Shown here one piece after another: positions 24,146 through 33,188 of a stretch of DNA of 64,000 nucleotides. The first letter of the stretch is position 1. The number at the start of each line of letters is the position of its first letter. Origin of the DNA: Roseivirga sp. UBA6061 (GTDB taxonomy: Bacteria > Bacteroidota > Bacteroidia > Cytophagales > Cyclobacteriaceae); assembly GCA_002427745.1 (NCBI GenBank), contig DIYF01000124.1, forward strand, positions 4,151 through 68,150, in the 5' to 3' direction. A program made the translations under genes and the position numbers. Below the pieces are notes generated by a model. The model had not been told where the DNA came from and did no database searches. It saw only the letters and a program-made list of their open reading frames with translations.

Positions 24146-25486
24146 CTACTCGTAGCGCAGACAGGTAATAGGATCCTGACTGGCCGCTTTTCGTGCGGGG
24201 GCAATACCAAAAGCCACCCCTACTGTAACGGCCACACCAAAAGACAGTATAATGGAGCCAAAGCTTACGATGGTGGGTATATCCGCCAGTTGTGCAATAC
24301 CATAAGCAGCACTGAGCCCCAGTATGACCCCGACCGTACCTCCGGAAAAGCTGATCATCACAGCCTCCAGCAAAAACTGATAAATGATATCAATTTTGGT
24401 AGCGCCCAGCGACATACGCAATCCAATCTCTTTGATACGCTCCAGCACGGAAGCCAGCATAATGTTCATAATACCAATACCACCCACCAGCAAAGAAATA
24501 CCGGCAATACCTCCCAGTACAAAGTTGAAGATGTTTTTAGTACGCTGCTGCTGTTTCAGAAGCAGCTCCGGAATACTGATTTCATAGTCTACTACCTGCG
24601 AATGCTTTCTCTTCAGCATTTTAGAAAGCACCTCCGCGATGCTACTGATTTGCTCTGTATCCTTCACCTTGATAACCAGTCTATCCAGTTGATGGTAATT
24701 CAAAGCACCTCCCTGTTTGTTGTTTTGATTTCTGCGGGCCTCCTGAATCAGGGCATTGGTAACCATAGCCCGGTTTTCATAGCGAATCAGTGCTGTACTG
24801 AAGGGCGTGTAGATATCCATATTATAATCACGGATCCCCAGGTTGGAAATACTCTTTTCAGAAATCACCCTGTTCTCCAGCACACCAATTACTTTAAGCC
24901 AGTGTCGGCCCACCTTCAGGTATTTGCCAATCGGCTCTTCAGAACTGAAGAACTTTGACTTAATGGACTTACCTATGATACAAACCGGCTTACCCAACTC
25001 AAAATGCTCTTCATTAAAGAAAGCACCCTCATCCAGTTCAAAACCCGAGATATCAAAATAGGTATTCTCTACCCCGACCAGCTTAGCCGTTCTGCGAAAG
25101 CCATCTCTTGAAGCATTAGTATCCAGTATAATTTCAGGGCTGATTGCTTCAATACCGGGAATGATCTTCTGGATACTTTCCACGTCCAGGAAGTTGAGCC
25201 CGAGAGACAGGTTCTTTTTCCCCTTGGCATCGCCCACAGCTGCCGCCTGTTCTTCTGATACTTCTCCCTCAGACTGCTCTATTACCGGAGTAATGACGAT
25301 GTTGTTAACCCCCACCAGCTTGATCTGCTCCAGAATCTCCTGCTGAGCACCAGAGCCTATCGCCAGCATGGCAATCACAGCCGCCACACCAAAAATAATC
25401 CCCAGCCCGGTCAGTAGAGAACGCACCTTGTTTGCAAACACAGCCTCTGTGGCTATGGCAAAATTTGTAAGAACTTTCCTGACCAT
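24146..25486 (-). CDS. MacB-like ABC transporter permease (FtsX domain), no ATPase domain
   Basis: A 446-aa permease with the MacB layout: an N-terminal membrane helix (about residues 20-42), a large periplasmic MacB_PCD domain (about 43-310), and three membrane helices forming the FtsX domain (about 320-435), including G-G-I-G-I-M-N-I-M-L-A-S-V-L-E-R-I-K-E-I-G-L-R. The C-terminal coupling motif P-A-R-K-A-A-S-Q-D-P-I is intact. It lies 2 nt after the adaptor gene, so they form an operon. The ABC ATPase normally present as a third gene or fused domain is missing here and must come from elsewhere if the system works. Confidence 0.88.
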   Translation of the reverse strand: MVRKVLTNFAIATEAVFANKVRSLLTGLGIIFGVAAVIAMLAIGSGAQQEILEQIKLVGVNNIVITPVIEQSEGEVSEEQAAAVGDAKGKKNLSLGLNFLDVESIQKIIPGIEAISPEIILDTNASRDGFRRTAKLVGVENTYFDISGFELDEGAFFNEEHFELGKPVCIIGKSIKSKFFSSEEPIGKYLKVGRHWLKVIGVLENRVISEKSISNLGIRDYNMDIYTPFSTALIRYENRAMVTNALIQEARRNQNNKQGGALNYHQLDRLVIKVKDTEQISSIAEVLSKMLKRKHSQVVDYEISIPELLLKQQQRTKNIFNFVLGGIAGISLLVGGIGIMNIMLASVLERIKEIGLRMSLGATKIDIIYQFLLEAVMISFSGGTVGVILGLSAAYGIAQLADIPTIVSFGSIILSFGVAVTVGVAFGIAPARKAASQDPITCLRYE

Positions 25487-25488
25487 GA

Positions 25489-26775
25489 TCAGTCGTTTCT
25501 TGCCAGTGCCTTATCCTTGATATCGTTATTCAGCAGCTTGATCTCCTTGCTTTCAAGCCCTTCCGGATCTGAGAGGTAAATGGATGCCCCCTCTGTCAAA
25601 CCTGCCAGTATGATTACTTCATCAGCATTTGACTGACCCAGTATCACTTCCTGCTTCACCATACCCGCACCATCTCTCTGGATAACATAGGTAATAGAGT
25701 CTCCCTGACTGTGAATACCTTCCACCGGTACAAACAGTACATCCTCTACTACATCAGCCACTATATTATTACTGGTTGTCATACCAGGGCGCAGTGTGGT
25801 ATCTGACTCATTTATCTCTATCAGGATCTCAAACACCTTGGCATCGGAGTTGGGCCGCTGCTGCCCCATATTAGCCACTTCCAGTACAGTACCTGTTAAA
25901 TGTTTATCCGGAAAGGCGTCCAAACCGATATCTACCACCTGTCCCTGTTGTACTGTATTGATATCTACTTCATTGATAAAAGTTTTGGATACCATTTTAG
26001 TCAGATCTGGTAGCGTAGCCACTATAGGGTCCCAACCTGCCACACGACCACCCTGCGCAATCTTGTTACCCCGCCAGTCTCGCTTGTAAATAAGCATGCC
26101 CGCCTCAGGGGCAGTAATGGTAAACTGGCCACTTACCTTGATCAGGAAATCAAGTCGGTTCTGATCTTCATCCAGTTTGGCCTGAGCTGCCTGCATTTTG
26201 GCAATAGCCTTATTTACCTGCAACTCATAGTTCTCTTTGGTTCGCTCGTATTTCTTTTTGGCGCGATTCAGGTCCATAGTCTTTTCCTTGATCACTGCCG
26301 GTGGCTCAAACTCAGAGTTGGTAAGCACGAGTTTCTGTTTTTCCATTTCGTAGAGCATATTGTCCATTTCGTCCCTGGCCTTGCGAAGCTCCATGGCTGT
26401 ATCGAGTTTCGCCTCAGCAAACTCTGCTGAGCTGATCTTCAGATCATTCTTTTTTTGTTCGATTTTCTGCCCCAGTTCCGATTGATCCAGTCTCGCCACA
26501 TAATCTCCGGGCTTCACGACCGTGCCCTCGTCTATAATATGGCTGATGGTAGTTTCCCAGACATTTGCCTGACGCATACCTTCGGGCCCCATAATTTTCA
26601 CTGATTTCTTTGCAAAGAGCTCTCCGGAAGCGGTGACCTCAGACTTAAAAATACCGCGCTGTACATCTACGGTAACCTCGCGACTGCCTGTCGCGCCATT
26701 GTTGACCCGGGTGATAAAGAAGATTATCACAGCGACCACTATGCCTGCGACAATCGTAACATTTCTTTTTTTCAT
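25489..26775 (-). CDS. Efflux periplasmic adaptor (HlyD/MacA-like)
   Basis: A 428-aa membrane fusion protein. Residues about 8-25 are an N-terminal membrane anchor. A lipoyl/barrel-sandwich half-motif follows (V-D-V-Q-R-G-I-F-K-S-E-V-T-A-S-G-E-L), then a long coiled-coil hairpin (about residues 105-220), and beta-barrel domains after it (G-Q-V-V-D-I-G-L-D-A-F-P). It links an inner-membrane MacB-type permease to an outer-membrane channel. It is the first gene of the operon with the permease 2 nt downstream. A perfect -7 box lies 38 nt upstream. No TolC-like gene is present nearby. Confidence 0.88.
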   Translation of the reverse strand: MKKRNVTIVAGIVVAVIIFFITRVNNGATGSREVTVDVQRGIFKSEVTASGELFAKKSVKIMGPEGMRQANVWETTISHIIDEGTVVKPGDYVARLDQSELGQKIEQKKNDLKISSAEFAEAKLDTAMELRKARDEMDNMLYEMEKQKLVLTNSEFEPPAVIKEKTMDLNRAKKKYERTKENYELQVNKAIAKMQAAQAKLDEDQNRLDFLIKVSGQFTITAPEAGMLIYKRDWRGNKIAQGGRVAGWDPIVATLPDLTKMVSKTFINEVDINTVQQGQVVDIGLDAFPDKHLTGTVLEVANMGQQRPNSDAKVFEILIEINESDTTLRPGMTTSNNIVADVVEDVLFVPVEGIHSQGDSITYVIQRDGAGMVKQEVILGQSNADEVIILAGLTEGASIYLSDPEGLESKEIKLLNNDIKDKALARND

Positions 26776-27269
26776 GATTTGAGGTGTTGTTTTTGAGTTT
26801 CGTTGTTAACTACAAATATAGTTTACAAATAGTTGATTCGACCTTTTTTAACATTTTTTATAACTAAAAAGCAATTACCCTCTTCACAACTGTCAACACC
26901 TCGATGCTTCTATTACTAATACGATGTAATGCAGACTCTCATTACATAATTAATACACTTCGTAACCAATGAATTGGTTACAATTTCAGATGTTCTGTGA
27001 GCAAAGAATGTTTGAAATAAAACAGTGGCTTTTTTCAGCTCGTGTTTTACCAAAATCTCATTTTCAACAATGCAATCGTTTACATTACGTAAAAATTAAC
27101 TTTTGAAGGTGTTTTCACACCCTAATGAAAACGTTTTCACAAAAATCACCTCCGTTAATCACCATTTTTTACCCTTCATCGCTTTTGATTTCAAAAGTCG
27201 ATACACTTGATTTGTACCAAGCGCTTAAAACTTTTCTGAACAAATCGACACTATTAACAAAATTTCATT
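26776..27269. other. AT-rich 494-bp divergent intergenic region with two palindromes
   Basis: No coding frame is visible. It separates the leftward adaptor/permease operon from the rightward ammonium transporter. Besides the -7 box at 26813-26820, it contains two clean palindromes: GTAACCAAT-GA-ATTGGTTAC (26962-26981) and TGAAAACGTTTTCA (27126-27139). A TTTTGA/TCAAAA repeat (27183-27196) lies near the transporter start. These suggest that the transporter is controlled by at least one dimeric regulator. Confidence 0.6.
26813..26820 (-). promoter_or_regulatory. -7 box of the adaptor/permease operon
   Basis: On the minus strand this reads TATATTTG, a perfect TAnnTTTG match, 38 nt upstream of the adaptor ATG. 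No convincing -33 element was seen. Confidence 0.45.
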
Positions 27270-28610
27270 ATGGATTATTCATCTTTTAGCGAAGCTTATT
27301 TGGCTCTGGCAGATCCCATCAAAGAGGTAGGATCTGTCGCTAATGAAGTAGTCAAAGAAGCGGCTCCTACCAGCGAAGAGTTGGAACAAGCCATTACCAC
27401 CGGGCTGTTTACTGCCAACAACATCTGGATGATGCTGGCTACTGCCCTGGTATTTATCATGCACCTTGGCTTTGCAGGGGTTGAGGCAGGTTTTGGCCAG
27501 GCCAAAAACACTGTCAACATTTTATTTAAGAATACCCTCACTCCCATCATCGGGATACTTACCTTTTTCGTTTGCGGCTTCGGGCTTATGTACCCGGGTT
27601 TTGACACTCCCGGATGGTTTGATTTCGGTGGATGGTTTCTGAATATGCCGGCCAATGGTACTACCGCTGATTACAATGTAGGTTATACGTATTGGACCGA
27701 GTTTCTCTTTCAGGCCATGTTTGCTGCTACAGCTGCCACCATCGTTTCCGGTGCCGTAGCCGAGAGGATCAAGGTTACCTCCTACCTGGTGTTTACACTG
27801 ATCTTTGTAGGTCTGATCTACCCTATTGTAGGTAGCTGGAAGTGGGGCGGTGGTGCCCTTGATGAAATGGGATTCTATGATTTTGCGGGTTCTACCCTGG
27901 TACACTCAGTGGGTGGCTGGGCAGCCCTGGCGGGCATTATCCTGCTCGGCCCTAGAAAAGGCCGTTTCGCCAAAGGAAAATCTAATGATCTGCCTGGGTC
28001 TAACGTATCTCTTGCGGTAATAGGGGTATTCCTGCTCTGGTTAGGCTGGTTTGGTTTCAATGGTGGTTCTGTATTGTCAGGCGATCCGGGAGCCACTTCA
28101 CTTGTACTCCTCACTACCTCTCTGGCCGCTTGTGCCGGTGGGCTGGGCGGAGGCCTTACAGCCTACCTGGTGAGTAAGAAACTTGACCTGGGTATGGTGC
28201 TCAACGGCATCCTAGCAGGGCTTGTAGGTATTACGGCAGGTGCAGATGTTATCTCTCCTTCTGAATCACTGTTGGTTGGCTTTATTGCCGGTATCCTGGT
28301 AGTATTTGGTGCAGTTGCCCTCAACAAGCTCAAGCTTGACGATGTAGTAGGTGCTATTCCTGTACACCTGGTTTGTGGTGTCTGGGGTACCCTCGCTGTA
28401 GGTATCTTCTCCAGCAATCCTGAGCATACCTTCTGGATTCAGTTGAAAGGGGTAGCCATTTGCGGAGCTGCTGCCTTTGCCGGAGCCTTTGCTATCTTCT
28501 TTGTGCTGAAAAAGCTGTTCGGCATCAGAGTATCTGAGCAGCATGAGGTAGAAGGACTCGACAGCCACGAGCACGGCATGAGAGGATATACCATCGTATA
28601 TGACGAATAA
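27270..28610 (+). CDS. amt: Ammonium transporter (Amt/MEP family)
   Basis: A 446-aa membrane protein with about 11 helices. Both pore histidines are seen in their usual settings: V-H-S-V-G-G-W (mid-protein) and P-V-H-L-V-C-G-V-W-G (about residue 365). The conserved helix G-S-W-K-W-G-G-G-A-L is present, and A-G-F-G-Q-A-K-N-T near the N-terminus matches the family. It moves ammonium or ammonia across the inner membrane for nitrogen uptake. No PII (glnK) gene is adjacent, which is unusual. The first 40 residues are a hydrophilic extension with no clear signal peptide. A porin gene follows on the same strand. Confidence 0.94.
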   Translation: MDYSSFSEAYLALADPIKEVGSVANEVVKEAAPTSEELEQAITTGLFTANNIWMMLATALVFIMHLGFAGVEAGFGQAKNTVNILFKNTLTPIIGILTFFVCGFGLMYPGFDTPGWFDFGGWFLNMPANGTTADYNVGYTYWTEFLFQAMFAATAATIVSGAVAERIKVTSYLVFTLIFVGLIYPIVGSWKWGGGALDEMGFYDFAGSTLVHSVGGWAALAGIILLGPRKGRFAKGKSNDLPGSNVSLAVIGVFLLWLGWFGFNGGSVLSGDPGATSLVLLTTSLAACAGGLGGGLTAYLVSKKLDLGMVLNGILAGLVGITAGADVISPSESLLVGFIAGILVVFGAVALNKLKLDDVVGAIPVHLVCGVWGTLAVGIFSSNPEHTFWIQLKGVAICGAAAFAGAFAIFFVLKKLFGIRVSEQHEVEGLDSHEHGMRGYTIVYDE

Positions 28611-28631
28611 TCATCATCGCTCACAATAAAA

Positions 28632-28664
28632 AAAACAGCAGTGGAACTTCTCCGCTGCTGTTTT
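28632..28664 (+). terminator. Terminator or attenuator after the ammonium transporter
   Basis: AAAACAGCAG (28632-28641) pairs with CTGCTGTTTT (28655-28664), with a further GGA/TCC pair inside. The T-run is part of the stem. It may reduce, rather than abolish, read-through into the porin gene. Confidence 0.7.
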
Positions 28665-28754
28665 AGAAACCCGGCCTGCACAGGACTCCTACCTCCTGTA
28701 CAGACCTGGATGGGTTTCTCAGTTAAATCATCTTTAACCTGACTTCAAATTAAA

Positions 28755-29786
28755 ATGAAAAACATAAAATACCTACTTGCTTTGGTAGCTTGTTTTTACA
28801 TCTCAAGCACTGCCACAGCACAAGAAGAAGAAAAAGAAGAAAATCCCTTTAGTCTGTCCGGTAGCATAGATACTTACTTCCGGGCCAACCTGAATTCCGG
28901 TAATGTACCGGGCGATGGTTCTACCCTCGCTCCCGGCACATCCTTTGCCAACCTGCCCGGCTTTTCCCTGGGTATGGTCAACCTTATCGGAACGTATGAA
29001 AGTGGTAAAGTAGGTGTGGTAGCGGATATGGTATTTGGTCCGAGAGGACAGGAAGCTGTATTCGGCTCAGTTACCAACTCCAATATTATCAATCAGCTCT
29101 ACGTGTACTACAGCGTATCAGATAAAATCACGCTGACCTTGGGTAACTTCAACACCTTTCTGGGTTACGAAGTGATCTCTCCCGCAGGTAATTTCAACTA
29201 TTCCACCTCTTATATGTTCTCTTATGGCCCGTTCTCTCACACAGGCTTTAAAGCAGACTTTGATCTGGGTGGAGGCTTCTCGCTGATGACCGGCCTTTTC
29301 AACCCTACTGACGCGACTGAATTCAACCCTACCGGATCTTATGTCGGTGGTGTTCAGCTGGGCTATGCCAACGACAATTCATCTGTCTACCTGAACTCTA
29401 TCATCAATGATGGCTTTACGCAATTTGATATCACGGCCGGTACCAATGTATCTGACAATGTGTACCTGGGGCTCAACGCCACCACCGCTTCTGATAACTT
29501 CAGCGGGGTAGCCGGTTATGTACAGGTAGCTACTTCTGACGCCCTGACACTGGGCCTGAGAGGTGAGTATTTCAGTGATGAAGGTGTAGGCGTACTGGCT
29601 CAGGATGAAAGTGTATTTGACCTTACATTCTCTGCCAACTACTCCGTAGGCAACCTGACGCTGATACCTGAAATCAGGGTAGACACACTTTCGTACGATG
29701 GTTTTGCTACAGATGCAGCGAACCCTGGTACGATGAGCAGCAAATCACTGTCATCATTTTTACTGGCAGCTGTATTTTCATTCTAA
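28755..29786 (+). CDS. Outer-membrane beta-barrel porin
   Basis: A 343-aa protein with a Sec signal (M-K-N-I-K-Y-L-L-A-L to A-T-A-Q), a glutamate-rich linker (E-E-E-K-E-E), then alternating beta-strand sequence such as F-S-L-S-G-S-I-D-T-Y-F-R-A-N and a C-terminus ending in F-L-L-A-A-V-F-S-F, as outer-membrane barrels do. The repeated G-Y/Y-V-Y-Y patterns and loops rich in G, N and D fit 14-16 strands. It resembles Bacteroidota barrels found downstream of Amt genes and may let ammonium or small nitrogen compounds through the outer membrane. Substrate specificity is not readable. Confidence 0.78.
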   Translation: MKNIKYLLALVACFYISSTATAQEEEKEENPFSLSGSIDTYFRANLNSGNVPGDGSTLAPGTSFANLPGFSLGMVNLIGTYESGKVGVVADMVFGPRGQEAVFGSVTNSNIINQLYVYYSVSDKITLTLGNFNTFLGYEVISPAGNFNYSTSYMFSYGPFSHTGFKADFDLGGGFSLMTGLFNPTDATEFNPTGSYVGGVQLGYANDNSSVYLNSIINDGFTQFDITAGTNVSDNVYLGLNATTASDNFSGVAGYVQVATSDALTLGLRGEYFSDEGVGVLAQDESVFDLTFSANYSVGNLTLIPEIRVDTLSYDGFATDAANPGTMSSKSLSSFLLAAVFSF

Positions 29787-29893
29787 AAACCACACGGCCC
29801 TGTTTATGAGAATGGCAGGGCTGAATAAAGATAATTCAGTGGGAGCAGATGACCCTCTCCTGCTGTGTTAGTTCGATTCTCAGAACAATTACT

Positions 29894-29927
29894 GGAGACC
29901 GTCTCGGGGTGAGGCGGTCTCTTTTTT
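29894..29927 (+). terminator. Terminator after the porin gene
   Basis: GAGACCGTCTC (29894-29904) pairs with GAGGCGGTCTC (29910-29920), with one T-G wobble and a GGGGT loop, followed by seven Ts. Confidence 0.88.
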
Positions 29928-29978
29928 TATGGCGGTTCAGTTCATTCTTCCCCTACCCTGTTGTAGCTTTAGCCGCTC

Positions 29979-31829
29979 ATGAATTACCTATCTGTAGAAA
30001 ATCTTTCCCGGACCTTTGGAGACCGTACCATTCTGGACAATATCTCCTTTGGCCTTACTCAGGGGCAAAAAGTAGCCCTGGTGGGCGTCAATGGCTCCGG
30101 CAAGTCTACCCTGCTGAAAATACTGACCGGCATTGCCAAACCTGATACCGGTGAGGTGGTGTTTCGCAACGATATTGTAGTACGACACCTTTTGCAAAAT
30201 CCGGAGTTTGAAACAGGCCAGACCATACTGGATGCTGTATATGATGCGGATGATCCGGCCCACAAGCTGTTGCTGGACTATGAAAAGGCACTGCTAAGCG
30301 GAAGCGATAAGCTCACCGAGCTGATTGAAAAGATAGATACAGCCGGTGCCTGGGACCTGGAAAGTCAGGCCAAACAAATACTGGGCAAGCTGGGACTTCA
30401 TGAGCTGAACCAGGAGGTGACCAACCTCTCCGGAGGACAGCAAAAACGCATTGCCCTGGCAAGGGTATTGATTCAAAAACCAGACCTCCTTATTCTGGAT
30501 GAGCCTACCAACCACCTGGATATAGAAACCATAGAGTGGCTGGAGAGCTACCTGAGCCTTGCCAACATGGCCCTGATACTGGTGACGCATGACCGCTATT
30601 TTCTGGAGAAGGTCACCAATGAGATCATTGAACTGGACCAGGGTCATTTACATCACTACAAAGGTGACTACGGTTTCTTTCTGGAGAAAAAGGCCGAAAG
30701 ACATGAAGCTGAAGCCAGCTCTATCGACAAGGCCAAAAACCTTTACAGAAAGGAACTGGACTGGATCAGACGACAGCCTAAGGCAAGAGGCACTAAGGCC
30801 AAATACCGGGTAGACGCCTTCAACGATACCAAGGCAAAAGCCTTTAGCGGTCAGACTACGCAGGACCTTACGCTGAAAGCTCAGGCTTCCCGACAAGGAA
30901 AGAAAGTGCTGGAGATTGAAGGGCTGGGTCATGGTTTTGGAGAAAAACCCTTGTTCTCAGGTTTTGACTATGTCTTCCCCAGAAAAGACCGGGTGGGGAT
31001 TGTAGGTGCCAACGGTACCGGCAAAACGACCTTTATCCGCGCCTTGCTGGGAGAATTTGCCCCCAACGAAGGAGAGGTGATCAAAGGACAGACCACAAAG
31101 TTTGGCTATTACCGTCAAACGGAGCTGGGTTTTGACGATGATCAGACCATCATAGAATTTGCCAAGGCCATTGCCGAAGTAGTGGAAGTGGGCAAGGGCA
31201 AAACCATTCCTGTTTCGCAATTCCTCACGCGCTTTCTCTTTCCACCCGATGTACAGTACAAGCCTATCGGTAAGCTGAGCGGAGGCGAAAAGAGACGTTT
31301 GCAACTACTGCAAATCCTGATTCAAAGCCCGAACTTCCTGGTGCTGGATGAGCCTACCAACGACCTGGATCTGATTACGCTGAATACCCTGGAAGCCTAC
31401 CTGGAATCTTTCGAAGGCTGCCTGATGCTGGTGTCTCACGACCGGTACTTTATGGATAAGCTGGTAGATCATCTCTTTGTTTTTGATGGCAGTGGAACGA
31501 TCAGTGACTTTCCCGGCAACTATACGGACTATCGCCAAAAGCAAAGCGAGAAAAAAGCGACAGCTCCTAAATCCGGGGAGAGCAAAAAAACCGTAGCTAA
31601 GGAACAAAAAGAGAAGAAAAAGCTTTCTTTTAACGAGAAGCGCGAGTTTGAGCAGCTGGAAGCCGACATCCCTAAACTGGAAGAGGAAAAAGCCACACTC
31701 ATTGAACAGCTAAACAGTGGTGAGGGCGGTCATGAAGAGCTCATGGAGCTATCTGCTAAAATAGAAAAGCTCACAGATGAGCTGGATGAAAAGGAGATGC
31801 GGTGGCTTGAACTCTCTGAGTATCTTTAG
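29979..31829 (+). CDS. ABC-F family ATPase (Uup-like)
   Basis: A 616-aa soluble protein with two ABC domains and no membrane helices. Domain 1 has Walker A G-V-N-G-S-G-K-S-T, signature L-S-G-G-Q-Q-K-R and Walker B L-L-I-L-D-E-P-T-N-H-L-D. Domain 2 has G-A-N-G-T-G-K-T-T, L-S-G-G-E-K-R-R and F-L-V-L-D-E-P-T-N-D-L-D. The linker between them is basic. The last 80 residues form a Uup-type C-terminal coiled coil after a lysine-rich linker. ABC-F proteins act on ribosomes, and Uup-like ones also affect DNA stability. It stands alone between terminators, so context adds nothing. Confidence 0.92.
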   Translation: MNYLSVENLSRTFGDRTILDNISFGLTQGQKVALVGVNGSGKSTLLKILTGIAKPDTGEVVFRNDIVVRHLLQNPEFETGQTILDAVYDADDPAHKLLLDYEKALLSGSDKLTELIEKIDTAGAWDLESQAKQILGKLGLHELNQEVTNLSGGQQKRIALARVLIQKPDLLILDEPTNHLDIETIEWLESYLSLANMALILVTHDRYFLEKVTNEIIELDQGHLHHYKGDYGFFLEKKAERHEAEASSIDKAKNLYRKELDWIRRQPKARGTKAKYRVDAFNDTKAKAFSGQTTQDLTLKAQASRQGKKVLEIEGLGHGFGEKPLFSGFDYVFPRKDRVGIVGANGTGKTTFIRALLGEFAPNEGEVIKGQTTKFGYYRQTELGFDDDQTIIEFAKAIAEVVEVGKGKTIPVSQFLTRFLFPPDVQYKPIGKLSGGEKRRLQLLQILIQSPNFLVLDEPTNDLDLITLNTLEAYLESFEGCLMLVSHDRYFMDKLVDHLFVFDGSGTISDFPGNYTDYRQKQSEKKATAPKSGESKKTVAKEQKEKKKLSFNEKREFEQLEADIPKLEEEKATLIEQLNSGEGGHEELMELSAKIEKLTDELDEKEMRWLELSEYL

Positions 31830-31896
31830 TCACCAAAGTATCGGGAGCAGACACTCATATTGCGCCTCAAATAAAGGAAGCGAAGAATCGTAGCGT

Positions 31897-32823
31897 ATGG
31901 CAGCAATCGAATTAGTCAGTGATGATATATCTATAGAGTCAAAACCAGGTCAGACCATTCTGGATGCTGCTCTGGACAACGGAATTAATCACGTTCATGC
32001 CTGTGGAGGTCATGCCTTCTGCTCTACCTGCCGGGTGCGGATAGAAGAAGGACAGGAGAATCTGAATGAGAAAAATGAGGCAGAGATGAAGCTTGCCGAT
32101 AAGCTCGGGCTCCCTCCTGAAATACGTCTGGCATGCCAAACTACCCCAACCGGCAAAGTGACTGCCAGAAGACTGGTACTCGACCAGGTTGATGCAGACG
32201 TGATCATGCAATACGGAGGCGCCAATGAGCCACGCAGCCTGGGAGTGGAAAAAGAAGCCTCGGTACTCTTTGTAGATATAGCTGACTATACGGCCTTTAC
32301 CGAGCAAACCCCGGCCTATGATGTAGTACATGTGCTCAACCGCTACTTCTTTATAGCAGGCAACATCATCAAAAAGTACAATGGTCGCATCATCGACTAT
32401 TATGGCGATGGCTTTCTGGCCATTTTCGGTCTTGATGATAACCCCAACCACGCGGGAGACCTGATCAAAGCCGGCTTTGCCCTGCAGGATGCCATTGATG
32501 AATTTGACAGAGATATCCACTCACTGGTAGACCGGGATTTTAAAATCAGACTGGGGGCTCATACAGGCCATATCATCTGGGGTACCATTGGCATCAAAGG
32601 TATGGAGAAGGAAGCCGCGATTGGCGATACCGTCAATTTTGCCAGCCGTATAGAACAAGCCAACAAAGGGCTGAATACTAAATTCCTGATCTCAGAAGCT
32701 CTGTTCAAAAAGTTTAAACGATGGTGTACCGTCAGTGGCTCCTACGAAATCAAGGCCAAAGGTAAAGAGGGCACTCACAAGGTATATGCCCTGGACCGGA
32801 TGCTGGCTCCGGTACCGGATTAG
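31897..32823 (+). CDS. Ferredoxin-class III nucleotidyl cyclase fusion
   Basis: A 308-aa soluble fusion. Residues 1-95 are a 2Fe-2S ferredoxin with cluster ligands Cys36, Cys42, Cys45 and Cys80 (C-x5-C-x2-C-x34-C). Residues about 118-300 are a class III cyclase: metal aspartates D127 (F-V-D-I-A-D) and D171 (Y-G-D-G), and transition-state residues N247 and R251 (V-N-F-A-S-R). The usual substrate-selecting Lys is D167, and the second position is Ala, so ATP or GTP preference is unclear. A redox-sensing role is natural, with the iron-sulfur state controlling second-messenger synthesis. No receptor or phosphodiesterase is adjacent. Confidence 0.9.
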   Translation: MAAIELVSDDISIESKPGQTILDAALDNGINHVHACGGHAFCSTCRVRIEEGQENLNEKNEAEMKLADKLGLPPEIRLACQTTPTGKVTARRLVLDQVDADVIMQYGGANEPRSLGVEKEASVLFVDIADYTAFTEQTPAYDVVHVLNRYFFIAGNIIKKYNGRIIDYYGDGFLAIFGLDDNPNHAGDLIKAGFALQDAIDEFDRDIHSLVDRDFKIRLGAHTGHIIWGTIGIKGMEKEAAIGDTVNFASRIEQANKGLNTKFLISEALFKKFKRWCTVSGSYEIKAKGKEGTHKVYALDRMLAPVPD

Positions 32824-32957
32824 TGCAGCATTAGGTTCATACAAGCTGGAATAAAGGGTTTCAGGCCATCAAAGAGTTGTTTCGCCCCATAAATTGAGGT
32901 TTATCACATCTCAGCTACAGATGTAACTAAAAACCTCGTTTTTACGTGAATATATGT

Positions 32958-33176
32958 ATGGGCACTACCTTTTGGACCGTAATGATTTCACTGTTGGTGG
33001 TAGCGCATGCCTTTCTGTTTATAGACTATTACCGAACCCGGAGAACACGCCTCAGCAAGCAGCAAATTCCCCTGATCAGTGCTTTGCTCATAGGCCCGCT
33101 CTTTTATTTTATACTGACCAATCATCAGCTCAAAGAGAGAAAAACCTTTATGAAAGGAAAGCGGAGGTTCTCCTGA
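32958..33176 (+). CDS. Small two-helix membrane protein (72 aa)
   Basis: A short protein with two predicted membrane helices (about residues 5-23, V-M-I-S-L-L-V-V-A-H-A-F-L-F-I, and 38-55, I-S-A-L-L-I-G-P-L-F-Y-F-I-L) joined by a basic loop, and a strongly basic C-terminus (M-K-G-K-R-R-F-S). Not recognised. It is 12 nt from the esterase gene on the same strand, so they are probably co-transcribed. The in-frame GTG at 32946 is an alternative start. Confidence 0.55.
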   Translation: MGTTFWTVMISLLVVAHAFLFIDYYRTRRTRLSKQQIPLISALLIGPLFYFILTNHQLKERKTFMKGKRRFS

Positions 33177-33188
33177 AAACCTCACAAC

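Noticed and set aside
24019..24210. Small minus-strand frame just downstream of the permease gene
   Set aside because: It overlaps the permease 3' end in another frame and has Cys/His/Pro-rich composition without a start context.
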